DNA of 64,000 nucleotides from Hyphomicrobiales bacterium (GCA_027487555.1 JAIYDI010000022.1:33905-97904), one strand, 5' to 3'. Counted from the first letter of the stretch, positions 19,015-27,039 are shown. Notes: a model not told the origin generated them from the letters alone. Numbers and translations are program-made.

Positions 19015-20211
19015 CTACGCCACCTGGCCCGCGGCCCAGCCCGAGGCCCAGGCCCACTGGAAGTTGTAGCCCCCGAGCCACCCGGTGACATCGACGCATT
19101 CGCCGACGAAAAACAGGTTGGGGTCGGTGCGCGATGCCATCGTGGTAGAATCGAGCCCATCGGTATCCACGCCGCCCAGCGTCACTTCCGCCGTCCGATA
19201 GCCCTCCGACCCGGTCGGCTTGATCGTCCAGCGCCTGAGCATCTCTTCGGCGCGGGCGAAGCCCTTGTCGCTCGTGTCGCCGAGCATGGTCTCGATGCCG
19301 ATTTCCTCGGCCATCATCTGCCCCAGCCGCTTCGCCATATGCTGGCTGAGCACGGTTTGCAGGTGCAGCTTCGGCGTCTCGGCCCGCGCCTCGGCCAACA
19401 TCTCCCGCAGGCCGCCGCCGGGGAACATGTCGATGGATATCGCGTCGCCCTCGCGCCAATAGCTCGATACCTGCAATATCGCGGGGCCCGACAACCCGCG
19501 ATGGGTGAACAGCATCGCCTCCTCGAAGCCGCGCTTGCCCACCGACACCTTGGCGTCGATGGCGATGCCCGAAAGCGGCGCCAGCTTTTCCAGCATGCGC
19601 GGCTCGAAGGTCAGCGGCACCAGCGCCGGCCGCGTCTCGGTCACCTTGAGCCCGAAGCGCTCGGCGATCTGGTAGCCCAGGCCCGTCGCGCCCATCTTGG
19701 GGATGGATTTGCCGCCCGTCGCCACCACCACCGATGTCGCAGTCTGCGGCTTGCCGCCGATCTCGACCGAAAACCCTTCGGGCACCTTCTCGATCGTGCC
19801 GATCACCGAGTTCATCCACACCGTGACGCCGGCCTTCTGCATTTCGGCGGTTAACAGGTTGACGATCTGCTGGCTCGAGCCATCGCAGAACAATTGCCCC
19901 AGCGTCTTTTCGTGCCAGGCGATCTGGTAGCGGTCGACCAGCGCGATGAACATTTCGGGCGTGTAGCGCGCCAAGGCCGACAGCGCAAAACGCGGGTTCT
20001 GCGACAGGAACCGGTCGCGCCCCGCCTTCAGCGTCGCGTTCACATTGGTGAAGTTGCAGCGCCCACCGCCCGAAATCCGGATCTTCTCGCCCGGGCTCGT
20101 CGCATGGTCGACCACCAGCACGCGCCGTCCGCGCTTGCCGGCCTCGATCGCCGCCATCATGCCGGCGGCACCTGCGCCGAGCACGATCACATCATAGTTT
20201 GGGTTGCTCAT
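19015..20211 (-). CDS. BaiN/RdsA-like FAD-dependent oxidoreductase (HI0933 family)
   Basis: 398 aa. The FAD site is VIVLGAGAAGMMAAIEAGKRG (about 9-29). KIRISGGGRCNFTN is the diagnostic motif of the HI0933/BaiN family, and VVATGGKSIPKMGATG is the second FAD contact. The C-terminus has FVGECVDVTGWLGGYNFQWAWASG. Members are flavoproteins with unsettled substrates; bile-acid dehydroxylation is known only for gut BaiN. Confidence 0.92.
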   Translation of the reverse strand: MSNPNYDVIVLGAGAAGMMAAIEAGKRGRRVLVVDHATSPGEKIRISGGGRCNFTNVNATLKAGRDRFLSQNPRFALSALARYTPEMFIALVDRYQIAWHEKTLGQLFCDGSSQQIVNLLTAEMQKAGVTVWMNSVIGTIEKVPEGFSVEIGGKPQTATSVVVATGGKSIPKMGATGLGYQIAERFGLKVTETRPALVPLTFEPRMLEKLAPLSGIAIDAKVSVGKRGFEEAMLFTHRGLSGPAILQVSSYWREGDAISIDMFPGGGLREMLAEARAETPKLHLQTVLSQHMAKRLGQMMAEEIGIETMLGDTSDKGFARAEEMLRRWTIKPTGSEGYRTAEVTLGGVDTDGLDSTTMASRTDPNLFFVGECVDVTGWLGGYNFQWAWASGWAAGQVA

Positions 20212-20278
20212 GAGGGCGGGAATACACCGCGCCGCGCCCGGTGGATAGGGTGGCGAAAACAGGACGGGGCTTGCGATG

Positions 20279-20305
20279 TGATATCATCATGCATATTTTG
20301 ATATC
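20279..20305 (+). promoter_or_regulatory. Putative FitA operator, two TGATATC sites
   Basis: TGATATC occurs at 20279-20285 and again at 20299-20305, 20 bp apart (two helical turns), each containing the palindrome GATATC. They lie 28 bp or more before the antitoxin ATG, which has a GGAGG ribosome site. Such paired palindromes fit the ribbon-helix-helix autorepression used by FitAB/VapBC modules. Confidence 0.5.
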
Positions 20306-20333
20306 GCCATACTGCTAGGTCGGAGGCTCGCCA

Positions 20334-20774
20334 ATGCCCGCAGTTACCATTCGCAATCTGCCCGATGCCACGCATCGTGCCCTGAAGCTCCGTGCTGAGC
20401 GGAACGGTCGCAGCACCGAGGCGGAACTCCGCTCGATCATCGAGGATGCTGTCCGTCCGCCCTCTCGCCTTCTGATTGGCTCGGCCCTCGCCGCCGCTGC
20501 CCGGGAGGCCGGCCTCACCAACGAAGATGTCGACGAATTGATGGCGAGCCGATTTCTTTCGAATGATCGTGCTCGATACAAATGTGGTGTCCGAAGCCAT
20601 CAAGCCAGAAGGGCATCCAGCGGTCATCGAGTGGCTAAATGGGCAAAGCGCGGAGACTCTTTTCATTACCAGCGTAACTGCCGCCGAACTGTTGTTCGGC
20701 GTCGAAGTCTTGCCGGGTGGACGAAAGAAGGTGCTCTTGAGCAAGTCGGTGGCGAGGGGGCTGGCGATATTTGA
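20334..20774 (+). pseudogene. fitA: FitA-like antitoxin with a 3' frameshift
   Basis: Residues 1 to ~74 (VTIRNLPDATHRALKLRAE, GRSTEAELRSIIEDAV) are a FitA ribbon-helix-helix antitoxin. FitA is normally ~78 aa, but this frame runs 146 codons, its second half reading the toxin gene out of frame. In another frame the bases just before the toxin give RIDGEPISFE and a stop overlapping the toxin ATG (ATGA), which is the normal FitA ending. So about one base is missing near 20530-20545. Either a natural frameshift or a sequencing error. Confidence 0.8.
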
Positions 20775-20976
20775 GGGCCGCATTCTCGAATTCGACCTCA
20801 CGGCAGCGCGCCACTACGCCACTCCCGCCGCCAGCGCCCGGTCGCGCGGTCGGGGCTTCCCGGTGTCCGATGGTTATATCGCCGCCATTGCAGCCTCGCG
20901 CGGCTTCGCCGTCGCCACGCGCGACACGAGCGCCTTCCACGCCGCCGGGCTCACGGTGATCAACCCGTTCGAATAG
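20563..20976 (+). CDS. fitB: FitB/VapC-family PIN-domain toxin
   Basis: 137 aa, intact. The acidic PIN residues are visible: D5 in MIVLDTNVVSE, Glu in TAAELLFGVE, Asp in VSDGYIAAIA and Asp in ATRDTSAF. LPGGRKK and GLTVINPFE are characteristic of the FitB branch. It should cleave RNA unless held by FitA. Because the cognate antitoxin appears frameshifted, toxicity would need to be lost or the frameshift unreal. Confidence 0.92.
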   Translation: MIVLDTNVVSEAIKPEGHPAVIEWLNGQSAETLFITSVTAAELLFGVEVLPGGRKKVLLSKSVARGLAIFEGRILEFDLTAARHYATPAASARSRGRGFPVSDGYIAAIAASRGFAVATRDTSAFHAAGLTVINPFE

Positions 20977-20994
20977 GCAATTTCCTACACCTGC

Positions 20995-21022
20995 TTGACT
21001 CCCGCCCGTTTCGGCGTAAAAG
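20995..21022 (+). promoter_or_regulatory. Candidate asd promoter
   Basis: TTGACT (20995-21000), a 16-bp spacer and TAAAAG (21017-21022) fit a sigma-70-like promoter. It would give a leader of about 230 nt before asd, which contains a short reading frame with its own ribosome site. Confidence 0.45.
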
Positions 21023-21057
21023 CCCTGCCCAGCATCAGCGAGGAAGGGCTCTGCGCC

Positions 21058-21156
21058 ATGTGCGTGAGCATGTCTCTAGCGATAACGCATAAGGGCCGGG
21101 CGCCATTGCCATCGGCCGCGTGCGCGCTGATGGCCAAAACCACAAAAACCCCCTGA
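21058..21156 (+). CDS. Possible leader peptide upstream of asd
   Basis: A 32-codon frame preceded by AGGAAGGG at good spacing (9 bp). The last codons spell MAKTTKTP, i.e. Lys-Thr-Thr-Lys-Thr just before the stop; Lys, Thr and Met are end products of the Asd pathway. This is the design of an attenuator leader, but I see no terminator with a U run between it and asd, so the mechanism is unproven. Confidence 0.35.
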   Translation: MCVSMSLAITHKGRAPLPSAACALMAKTTKTP

Positions 21157-21258
21157 GCCGATCCCCGGGCCACTCCCGCCGGGGAGCGGTCGGAGCCGTT
21201 GGGCCGCCGGCAGTGACGCCGAGCGCGGGGGGACAACAGGGTCAGAAGGACAAGTCAA

Positions 21259-22299
21259 ATGGGTTATCGCGTCGCCGTCGTCGGGGCCACCGGCAATGTG
21301 GGCCGGGAGATGCTGAACATTCTCGCCGAGCGCAAGTTCCCCGCCTCCGAGGTCATCGCGCTCGCCTCCGCGCGCAGCCAGGGCCAGGAAATCAGCTTCG
21401 GCGACAAGCGGCTCAAGGTGCAGAACCTCGAGAATTTCGATTTCACCGGGGTGGATTTCGCGCTGATGAGCGCGGGCTCCGGCATTGCCAAGGAATATGG
21501 CGAGAAGATCGGCCGTACCGGCTGCATCGTCGTCGATAATTCCAGCTTCTGGCGCTACCATTCCGACGTGCCGCTGGTCGTGCCCGAGGTCAATGCGCAT
21601 GTGCTCGACGAGTACATGGCCCGCAATGACCGCAAGAACATCATCGCCAACCCCAATTGCTCCACCGCGCAGCTCGTGGTTGCGCTGAAGCCCTTGCATG
21701 ATGCCGCCAAGATCAAGCGCGTCGTCGTCGCCACCTATCAGTCGGTGTCCGGCGCCGGCAAGGAAGGCGTCGACGAGCTCTGGACACAGACCAAGGGCAT
21801 CTTCGTCAACGATAGCGCCACGCCTAGGAAGTTCTCGAAGCAGATCGCCTTCAACGTCATTCCCCATATCGACATCTTCATGGAAGACGGCTCGACCAAG
21901 GAAGAGTGGAAGATGGTCGTCGAGACCAAGAAGATCCTCGATCCCAAGATCAAGCTCTCGGCTACCTGCGTGCGCGTGCCGGTGTTTGTGGGGCACTCCG
22001 AAGCGGTGAATATCGAGTTCGAGAACCCGATCTCGGCCGATGAGGCGCGCGATATCCTGCGCGAGGCGCCTGGCATCCAGGTGCTCGACAAGCGCGAGGC
22101 CGGCGGCTACTCGACCCCCATCGAGGCGGTGGGCGAATACGATACCTTCGTCTCCCGCATCCGCGAGGATGTGACGGTGGAAAACGGCCTCTCGATCTGG
22201 GTCGTCTCCGACAATTTGCGCAAGGGCGCCGCGCTCAACACCGTGCAGATTCTCGAAACGCTCATCGAGCGCAAGCTGGTCGAGCAGAAGGCGGCGTAA
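21259..22299 (+). CDS. asd: Aspartate-semialdehyde dehydrogenase
   Basis: 346 aa. It reduces aspartyl phosphate to aspartate semialdehyde for Lys, Thr, Met and diaminopimelate synthesis. The NADP site is VAVVGATGNVGREML (about 4-18), the catalytic Cys is in NPNCSTAQL (about 131-139), and the active-site His is in VPVFVGHSEAV. Complete, with GAAGGA upstream. It follows FitAB on the same strand but probably has its own promoter. Confidence 0.97.
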   Translation: MGYRVAVVGATGNVGREMLNILAERKFPASEVIALASARSQGQEISFGDKRLKVQNLENFDFTGVDFALMSAGSGIAKEYGEKIGRTGCIVVDNSSFWRYHSDVPLVVPEVNAHVLDEYMARNDRKNIIANPNCSTAQLVVALKPLHDAAKIKRVVVATYQSVSGAGKEGVDELWTQTKGIFVNDSATPRKFSKQIAFNVIPHIDIFMEDGSTKEEWKMVVETKKILDPKIKLSATCVRVPVFVGHSEAVNIEFENPISADEARDILREAPGIQVLDKREAGGYSTPIEAVGEYDTFVSRIREDVTVENGLSIWVVSDNLRKGAALNTVQILETLIERKLVEQKAA

Positions 22300-22321
22300 G
22301 GGGCGGCGCCGGACTTGCAGT

Positions 22322-22615
22322 CAGGAGTTCCCTATCCCTCGTGAGGGACTTCGAGCCCGTCGCGCAGGGAACTGACGCACCGGTGGCGCGCGCCCTCAGT
22401 CGGCGCCCCTCTCCTGCTTGCGGGACTTCGAGCCGGTCGCGCAGCGATCGGGCGCTCCGGTGGAGCGACCGAAGGCGATGAAGGTGGCGCGCGGCGCCGG
22501 GTGAGGGGGGCACCTTGCGCTGAATTACTGCTGTAGGTCAGAGGCTTAGCGCAAGCGGCACCCTCCACCCGGCGCTCCGCGCCACCCTCCCCCGTAAACG
22601 GTGGAGGGACCCGAC
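22322..22615. repeat. GC-rich intergenic palindromic repeat (family 1, copy b)
   Basis: The gap 22300-22696 has no gene. It is filled by two tandem versions of the family-1 modules: GAGGGACTTCGAGCCCGTCG at 22344 onward; GCTTGCGGGACTTCGAGCCG, GATGAAGGTGGCGCG and GGGTGAGGGGGG at 22415-22510; and an inverted arm with CACCCGGCGCTCCGCGCCAC at 22566 onward. It ends next to the 42-bp repeat at 22620. Confidence 0.8.
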
Positions 22616-22619
22616 TGCG

Positions 22620-22661
22620 AACTTATCCCCGTCCCAAAACCTGCGGTAATATCCCCGCCAT
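22620..22661. repeat. 42-bp direct repeat, copy 1 (right after coq7 stop)
   Basis: It begins AACTTATCCCCGTCC and ends TCCCCGCCAT. A second copy at about 23408-23450 differs by one inserted base and a few substitutions. The two enclose the coq7-like gene. Confidence 0.75.
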
Positions 22662-22696
22662 GGATCAGCGGGGCGCGGTCGCCCACGCGCCGCAAG

Positions 22697-23401
22697 TCAA
22701 GACCGGACGATCTCGTTGCGCATGCTGGTGGAGTCACCCCAGGTGGACAACCAGATGAGACTTTCGGTCACCAGCCCGATCACAGGCAGGAACAGCGCCC
22801 GCATCAGCCCCCGGCGAGGCTGTTGGTCGATGGCATGCTGCAAATGCGCCATCTCCTGCTGCTGGATCGACGCGATCGTGGCGTGGAGTTCAGGGTCGCG
22901 ATCTTGCAGGAACGCCATCTGGCCTTCGAGATGCCGGTGGACTGTCGCCTCGACCGCCTCCGTGCAGACCCAGATCATGTTGCGTCCAAGACTTGCGGTC
23001 ACGATCCCGAGGACAAAACCTCCGAGGCTCCAGAATGCCATGACCCGGCAGGGCCGCGCACTGCGGGCAGGCATGGCGGCAAAAAAGAGCCGGCAATGCT
23101 CGACCTCATCGTCACGCATCTCCATCAGCGCCGGAACCATGTCAGGGAAGATACGCCGCGCCACCGCGAGCTGGGCAGTATAGATACGGATCGCGCCGAA
23201 TTCACCGGCGTGGTTGACCTTCAATATCCGCCTGATGGTCAGACCATCGGAGCGCCGCTCCCAGAATGCCACTCGGAATTCCTCGCTGCTTGTTGGCCAC
23301 GTCCCTGGACGATAGACAGTCAGACCAGACACCGAAAGCGGTACCGGCAAGATTTCTTGGGGCCCTGCATATGCCAGCCACAAGGTGGCGACCGTAGCCA
23401 T
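22697..23401 (-). CDS. coq7: Coq7-family di-iron demethoxyubiquinone hydroxylase
   Basis: 234 aa; the first ~55 residues precede the family domain. The di-iron ligand pattern is visible: Glu in NHAGEFGA, E-x-x-H in DDEVEHC, Glu in TEAVEATVHRHLEG, and E-x-x-H in QQEMAHLQH. RILKVNHAGEFGAIRIYTAQ is the Coq7 signature. It hydroxylates demethoxyubiquinone late in ubiquinone synthesis at the inner membrane. The gene is isolated and enclosed by two copies of a 42-bp repeat. Confidence 0.9.
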   Translation of the reverse strand: MATVATLWLAYAGPQEILPVPLSVSGLTVYRPGTWPTSSEEFRVAFWERRSDGLTIRRILKVNHAGEFGAIRIYTAQLAVARRIFPDMVPALMEMRDDEVEHCRLFFAAMPARSARPCRVMAFWSLGGFVLGIVTASLGRNMIWVCTEAVEATVHRHLEGQMAFLQDRDPELHATIASIQQQEMAHLQHAIDQQPRRGLMRALFLPVIGLVTESLIWLSTWGDSTSMRNEIVRS

Positions 23402-23407
23402 CGCCCC

Positions 23408-23450
23408 AAACTTATCCCCGTCCCCAAAACCTGCCGTATATTCCCCGCCA
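23408..23450. repeat. 42-bp direct repeat, copy 2 (just upstream of coq7)
   Basis: Matches the copy at 22620-22661 with one indel and about four substitutions. On the minus strand it lies 6 bp upstream of the coq7 start, so it may hold its promoter or leader, or be a mobile repeat. Confidence 0.75.
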
Positions 23451-23673
23451 TCTCACCGTGCGGGAAGCGGGGTCGCGACGAACGGTCCGGCGGGGAGAGA
23501 TCGGGCGGAAGGGGAGTCGTCTCCTTTCTGGCCGCTATCGTTCGGCATGGCGCCCCAAAAGGGCCCCGCTGCCGCGAGCACATCATTTGGTGGGCGCAAT
23601 CCCTCCCTGTGAAGACTCGTGGGCAGTCCGATGCGTCGGGTGCACGACGGTTCGCGCGCCAAAAACCCTGGTC

Positions 23674-23741
23674 GGCCGGCGAGGCGCGAGCCTCATACAT
23701 ACATGCGGACTAACCGCGTCGGGGCAAGCGCCTCGCCGGCC
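23674..23741. ncRNA. Strong stem-loop in the coq7-lpdA gap, possible structured RNA
   Basis: GGCCGGCGAGGCGC (23674-23687) and GCGCCTCGCCGGCC (23728-23741) are a perfect 14-bp inverted repeat around a 40-nt loop that contains its own small hairpin (GCGG...CCGC). Surrounding bases 23450-23800 carry no credible gene. It may be a small RNA, a 5' leader or a cruciform. No known RNA family recognised. Confidence 0.35.
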
Positions 23742-23845
23742 CGCTTTCCACTTCCCGAAACCCGGGGCCCATGGCCACCGGACGTTTCTGCGCGCCCTCT
23801 CGGCTCACTCCAGAGGCACTTACACGGACGCCCTCCACCTAACTC

Positions 23846-23887
23846 CTACCTTCTACCTTCTACCTTCTACCTTCTACCTTCTACCTC
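23846..23887. repeat. 7-bp tandem repeat CTACCTT, six units
   Basis: Five perfect copies of CTACCTT at 23846-23880 and a sixth with one change (CTACCTC). The following bases (CCACTTCCCATTCACTCTTC) are pyrimidine-rich as well. A likely slipped-strand array. Confidence 0.95.
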
Positions 23888-23909
23888 CCACTTCCCATTC
23901 ACTCTTCCC

Positions 23910-23944
23910 GACTGCCGACTGCCGACTGCCGACTGCCGACTGCC
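23910..23944. repeat. 7-bp tandem repeat GACTGCC, five units
   Basis: Five perfect copies at 23910-23944, only 22 bp after the CTACCTT array and with the same 7-bp period but unrelated sequence. A hairpin follows directly. Confidence 0.95.
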
Positions 23945-23946
23945 AA

Positions 23947-23978
23947 AAAACCCCGCGCTTTCTGCACGAAGGGGTTTT
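23947..23978. terminator. Terminator-like hairpin before lpdA
   Basis: AAAACCCC (23947-23954) pairs with GGGGTTTT (23971-23978) around a 16-nt loop. A further A pair on the left gives a T run on the minus strand, so it could stop transcription in either direction. It insulates lpdA (24076) from the upstream gap. Confidence 0.5.
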
Positions 23979-24075
23979 CACCCTTTGGTTAGTGGTTTAA
24001 CCGATTTGGAGGCCCTATATGGGCTGTGGCGGGCGCCCGGATCGGCGGGCGTGTTGAGAGCGTTCCGGAGACATC

Positions 24076-25482
24076 ATGGCTGACAGTTTCGACCTCACGG
24101 TAATCGGCTCGGGGCCGGGCGGCTATGTCGCGGCCATTCGCGCTGCCCAGCTCGGCATGAAGGTGGCCGTCGTCGAGAAATGGCCGACCTTCGGCGGCAC
24201 CTGCCTCAATATCGGCTGCATTCCGTCCAAGGCGCTGCTGCATGCCTCCGAAATGTTCGACGAGGCGGGCCACCAGTTCAAGCAGTTGGGCATCGAGGTT
24301 TCCCCGGTGCTCAACCTCAGGCAGATGCTGGCCCACAAGGATTCCGTGGTGAATTCCAACGTCACCGGCATCGAGTTTTTGTTCAAGAAGAACAAGATCA
24401 CCGCCTTCCGCGGCACGGGCTCCATCCCCGCAGCCGGCCGCGTGCTGGTCACCCCCGAAAGCGGCCACGGCCAGACCATCGAATCGCGCAACATCATCGT
24501 CGCCACCGGTTCCGTGCCCACCTCGCTGCCCAGCATTGCGGTGGACGAAGTCAATGTCGTCAGTTCCACCGGCGCGCTCGCCTTCAAGGAGGTGCCGAAG
24601 CGGTTGCTTGTCATCGGCGGCGGCATCATCGGGCTTGAACTGGGCTCGGTGTGGTCGCGGCTCGGCGCCAAGGTCACCGTGGTTGAGTTCCTTGATCGCA
24701 TCCTGCCGGGCCTCGACAGCGAGGCCGGACGGCAGATGCAGCGCACGCTGCAGAAGCAGGGCATCGAGTTCCGCCTGTCGAGCAAGGTCACCGGCGTCGA
24801 GCAGCGGCCGGATGGCACGCTCACCGCGCGCGTCGAGCCCGCGCAGGGCGGCGAGGCGCTCCTCATCGATGCCGACAAGGTGCTGGTTGCCGTCGGCCGG
24901 AAGCCGTTCACCGAAGGCCTCGGCCTCGAAATCGCCGGCGTGGCGCTCGACGAGCGCGGCCGTATCCGTATCGATCACGAGTTCAAGACCAACGTGCCGG
25001 GCATCTTCGCCATCGGCGACGTGGTTGCGGGCCCCATGCTCGCCCACAAGGCCATGGACGAGGGCCATGCCGTGGCCGAGATCATTGCCGGGCAGAAGCC
25101 GCACGTGAACTACGCGCTGGTGCCGTCGGTCATGTACACGAGTCCGGAAGTCGCCTGGATCGGCAAGTCGGAAGACGAGCTCAAGGCCGAGGGCAAGGAA
25201 TACAAGGTCGGGAAATTCCCCTTCACTGCCAATGGCCGTGCCAAGGCGATGCTGGCCACCGCCGGCTATGTGAAGATCCTCGCCGACGTCACCACGGATC
25301 GCGTGCTGGGCGCGCAGATCATTGCCAAGAATGCCGGCGAGCTGCTGCACGAGATCGCGGTCTTGATGGAATTCTCGGGCGCCGCCGAAGATCTGGGGCG
25401 CACCATGCATGCCCACCCCACCATGAGCGAAGCCATCAAGGAAGCGGCGCTGATGGCGGGCGACGGCGCCATCCATATCTGA
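24076..25482 (+). CDS. lpdA: Dihydrolipoyl dehydrogenase (E3)
   Basis: 468 aa. The FAD loop is VIGSGPGGYVAAIRAAQLG (about 10-28). The redox disulfide is in GGTCLNIGCIPSKALL (two Cys five apart, about 45-50). The NAD loop is VIGGGIIGLELGSVW (about 181-195). The C-terminal HAHPTMSEAIKEAAL supplies the catalytic His-Glu pair. It reoxidises lipoamide in the 2-oxoglutarate or pyruvate dehydrogenase complexes. GAGACATC precedes the ATG. It stands alone here. Confidence 0.98.
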   Translation: MADSFDLTVIGSGPGGYVAAIRAAQLGMKVAVVEKWPTFGGTCLNIGCIPSKALLHASEMFDEAGHQFKQLGIEVSPVLNLRQMLAHKDSVVNSNVTGIEFLFKKNKITAFRGTGSIPAAGRVLVTPESGHGQTIESRNIIVATGSVPTSLPSIAVDEVNVVSSTGALAFKEVPKRLLVIGGGIIGLELGSVWSRLGAKVTVVEFLDRILPGLDSEAGRQMQRTLQKQGIEFRLSSKVTGVEQRPDGTLTARVEPAQGGEALLIDADKVLVAVGRKPFTEGLGLEIAGVALDERGRIRIDHEFKTNVPGIFAIGDVVAGPMLAHKAMDEGHAVAEIIAGQKPHVNYALVPSVMYTSPEVAWIGKSEDELKAEGKEYKVGKFPFTANGRAKAMLATAGYVKILADVTTDRVLGAQIIAKNAGELLHEIAVLMEFSGAAEDLGRTMHAHPTMSEAIKEAALMAGDGAIHI

Positions 25483-25510
25483 GGTCAGGCGCTGCCCTAT
25501 CAGTCGGGAT

Positions 25511-25566
25511 ACCCTCTCCTGCTTGCGGGAGAGGGTGGCGCGGAGCGCCGGGTGAGGGGGGCCGCT
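25511..25566. repeat. GC-rich intergenic palindromic repeat (family 1, copy c)
   Basis: CCCTCTCC/GGAGAGGG (25512-25519 with 25528-25535) then GGCGC-GGA-GCGCC form two hairpins, followed by GGGTGAGGGGGGCCGCTTGC as in copies a and b. It lies between convergent lpdA and the carbonic anhydrase gene and could end both transcripts. Confidence 0.8.
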
Positions 25567-25587
25567 TGCTGTGAACCGGTAAGAGCC

Positions 25588-26229
25588 CTACGCCGCGTCC
25601 GGGCGGTAAAAATCGCCGTCCTTGTTTATCACCCATAACTCGCCCGTGGAGATATCGAACCAGGCGCCATGCACCCCGAGCTTCCCCTCCGCCTCGAGCT
25701 TCTTCACATAGGGAAAGGTGCGCAGGTTGGCGATGGAATTGCGGATCGAGAAGCGCTCCAGCATGGTCTGGCGCTCCCGATCGGTGGCCAGCGTGTAGCG
25801 CGACACGGCCTCGGCCACCGGCGCCAGCATGCCCATCCACTTGCCGATGAAATCGCCATGGGCCAGCGGCCCGGCCTCGGGGTCGAGGGCGGCGCGGATG
25901 CCGCCGCAGCGGCCATGGCCCATCACCACGATGTTCGACACCTCGAGCGCGTTCACCGCAAACTCGATCGCCGCCGATGTGCCATGCTGGCCGCCATCGG
26001 GCTGGAAGGGAGGAACGAGATTGGCCACATTGCGCAACACGAACAATTCACCCGGCCCCGCGCCGAAGATCGTCTCTGGCGCCGAGCGGCTGTCGCAGCA
26101 GGCGATGATCATCGTGGTGGGTGCCTGGCCACGATCGGCCAGTTCACGGTACCGAGCCTGCTCCGGCGCGTAGCGATGCGCCATGAACGACTTGTACCCG
26201 TCGAGTAAAAATGCTGGAAAACCGTCCAT
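25588..26229 (-). CDS. Beta-class carbonic anhydrase
   Basis: Start chosen at the ATG at 26227-26229 (213 aa); a 23-codon extension is open but not conserved-looking. IIACCDSRSAPETIF gives the zinc Cys and the Asp-Arg dyad. MGHGRCGGIRAAL gives the zinc His and Cys. The C-terminal ISTGELWVI closes the fold. It interconverts CO2 and bicarbonate in the cytoplasm. Confidence 0.96.
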   Translation of the reverse strand: MDGFPAFLLDGYKSFMAHRYAPEQARYRELADRGQAPTTMIIACCDSRSAPETIFGAGPGELFVLRNVANLVPPFQPDGGQHGTSAAIEFAVNALEVSNIVVMGHGRCGGIRAALDPEAGPLAHGDFIGKWMGMLAPVAEAVSRYTLATDRERQTMLERFSIRNSIANLRTFPYVKKLEAEGKLGVHGAWFDISTGELWVINKDGDFYRPDAA

Positions 26230-26297
26230 GCGTCTGCGCTTAGCGTCTTGGCGCTGGAAAGACAATTGCCCGGGGGCGGGCGGACAAGGAGTTTTCA

Positions 26298-26507
26298 ATG
26301 ATCATTTACCGGTTCCTCAGCGGAGAAGACGATTCGTCGTTCTGCCATAAGGTGACAAAGGCGCTTGCGGAAGGCTGGAGCCTGCATGGCAGCCCTACCT
26401 ACGCCTACGATGCCGAAACGCGAAAAATGCGCTGCGGCCAGGCGGTCACACGAGTTGTCAGCAACCAACCCTACGATCCTGACAAGAAGCTCGTCGACTA
26501 CGCCTGA
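26298..26507 (+). CDS. DUF1737 small protein
   Basis: 69 aa. MIIYRFLSGEDDSSFCHKVTKALAEGWSLHGSPTYAYD is typical of DUF1737, a short domain of unknown function often ~60 aa. CAAGGAG precedes the ATG. It is divergent from the carbonic anhydrase gene. Confidence 0.9.
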   Translation: MIIYRFLSGEDDSSFCHKVTKALAEGWSLHGSPTYAYDAETRKMRCGQAVTRVVSNQPYDPDKKLVDYA

Positions 26508-26700
26508 TCCTCTGCATGGTCGCTCCGTGGGCAGATTATGCGCCTCGGAGCACCTCCATCTCACGCCGGGCCGATGGCACTCTGCCCCGGTCCGGCACCC
26601 TCTGCGGCACCGGCCTTTGGGCGCTCCGACAGCGTCCGGAGCACGCAAAAACCCCTTTGCCAATTCAGCCATAAATGGCTATGAAGCACGCCATCGGAAC

Positions 26701-26776
26701 GGGGCTGTAGCTCAGTTGGGAGAGCGCATCGTTCGCAATGATGAGGTCAGGGGTTCGATTCCCCTCAGCTCCACCA
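26701..26776 (+). tRNA. tRNA-Ala (anticodon CGC)
   Basis: A 76-nt cloverleaf with encoded CCA. The acceptor arms GGGGCTG and CAGCTCC include the G3-U70 pair that identifies alanine tRNA. The anticodon loop TTCGCAA gives CGC, reading GCG. The T arm GGGGTTCGATTCCCC is perfect. Confidence 0.98.
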
Positions 26777-27039
26777 TCGTTCCGACAGAGCCCGAATTGC
26801 GTATAACCATCGGGCGGCCCTGCCAGCCGCAGCGTGGCCCATTTGGATCGGCTGCAACGATACAGATCGACCTTCATCTTTCGGACTGAAGCCACACCGC
26901 CAAGCTGTTGCGGTGGCAGGCAAATGACACATCAATCTCGCTCATCACGACGCAGCGCCGCCGCCGCTCCCGGGCTTTGCCCCTTGCGAAACGGCACTCT
27001 TCCTGCCTAAGCAGAGCGGTTTGGCTGAGGGGGAACGTC

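Noticed and set aside
23450..23800. tmRNA, RNase P RNA, 6S or SRP RNA in the coq7-lpdA gap
   Set aside because: None of the conserved sequence blocks of these RNAs could be found.
23846..23944. CRISPR array
   Set aside because: Units are 7 bp with no spacers; simple tandem repeats.
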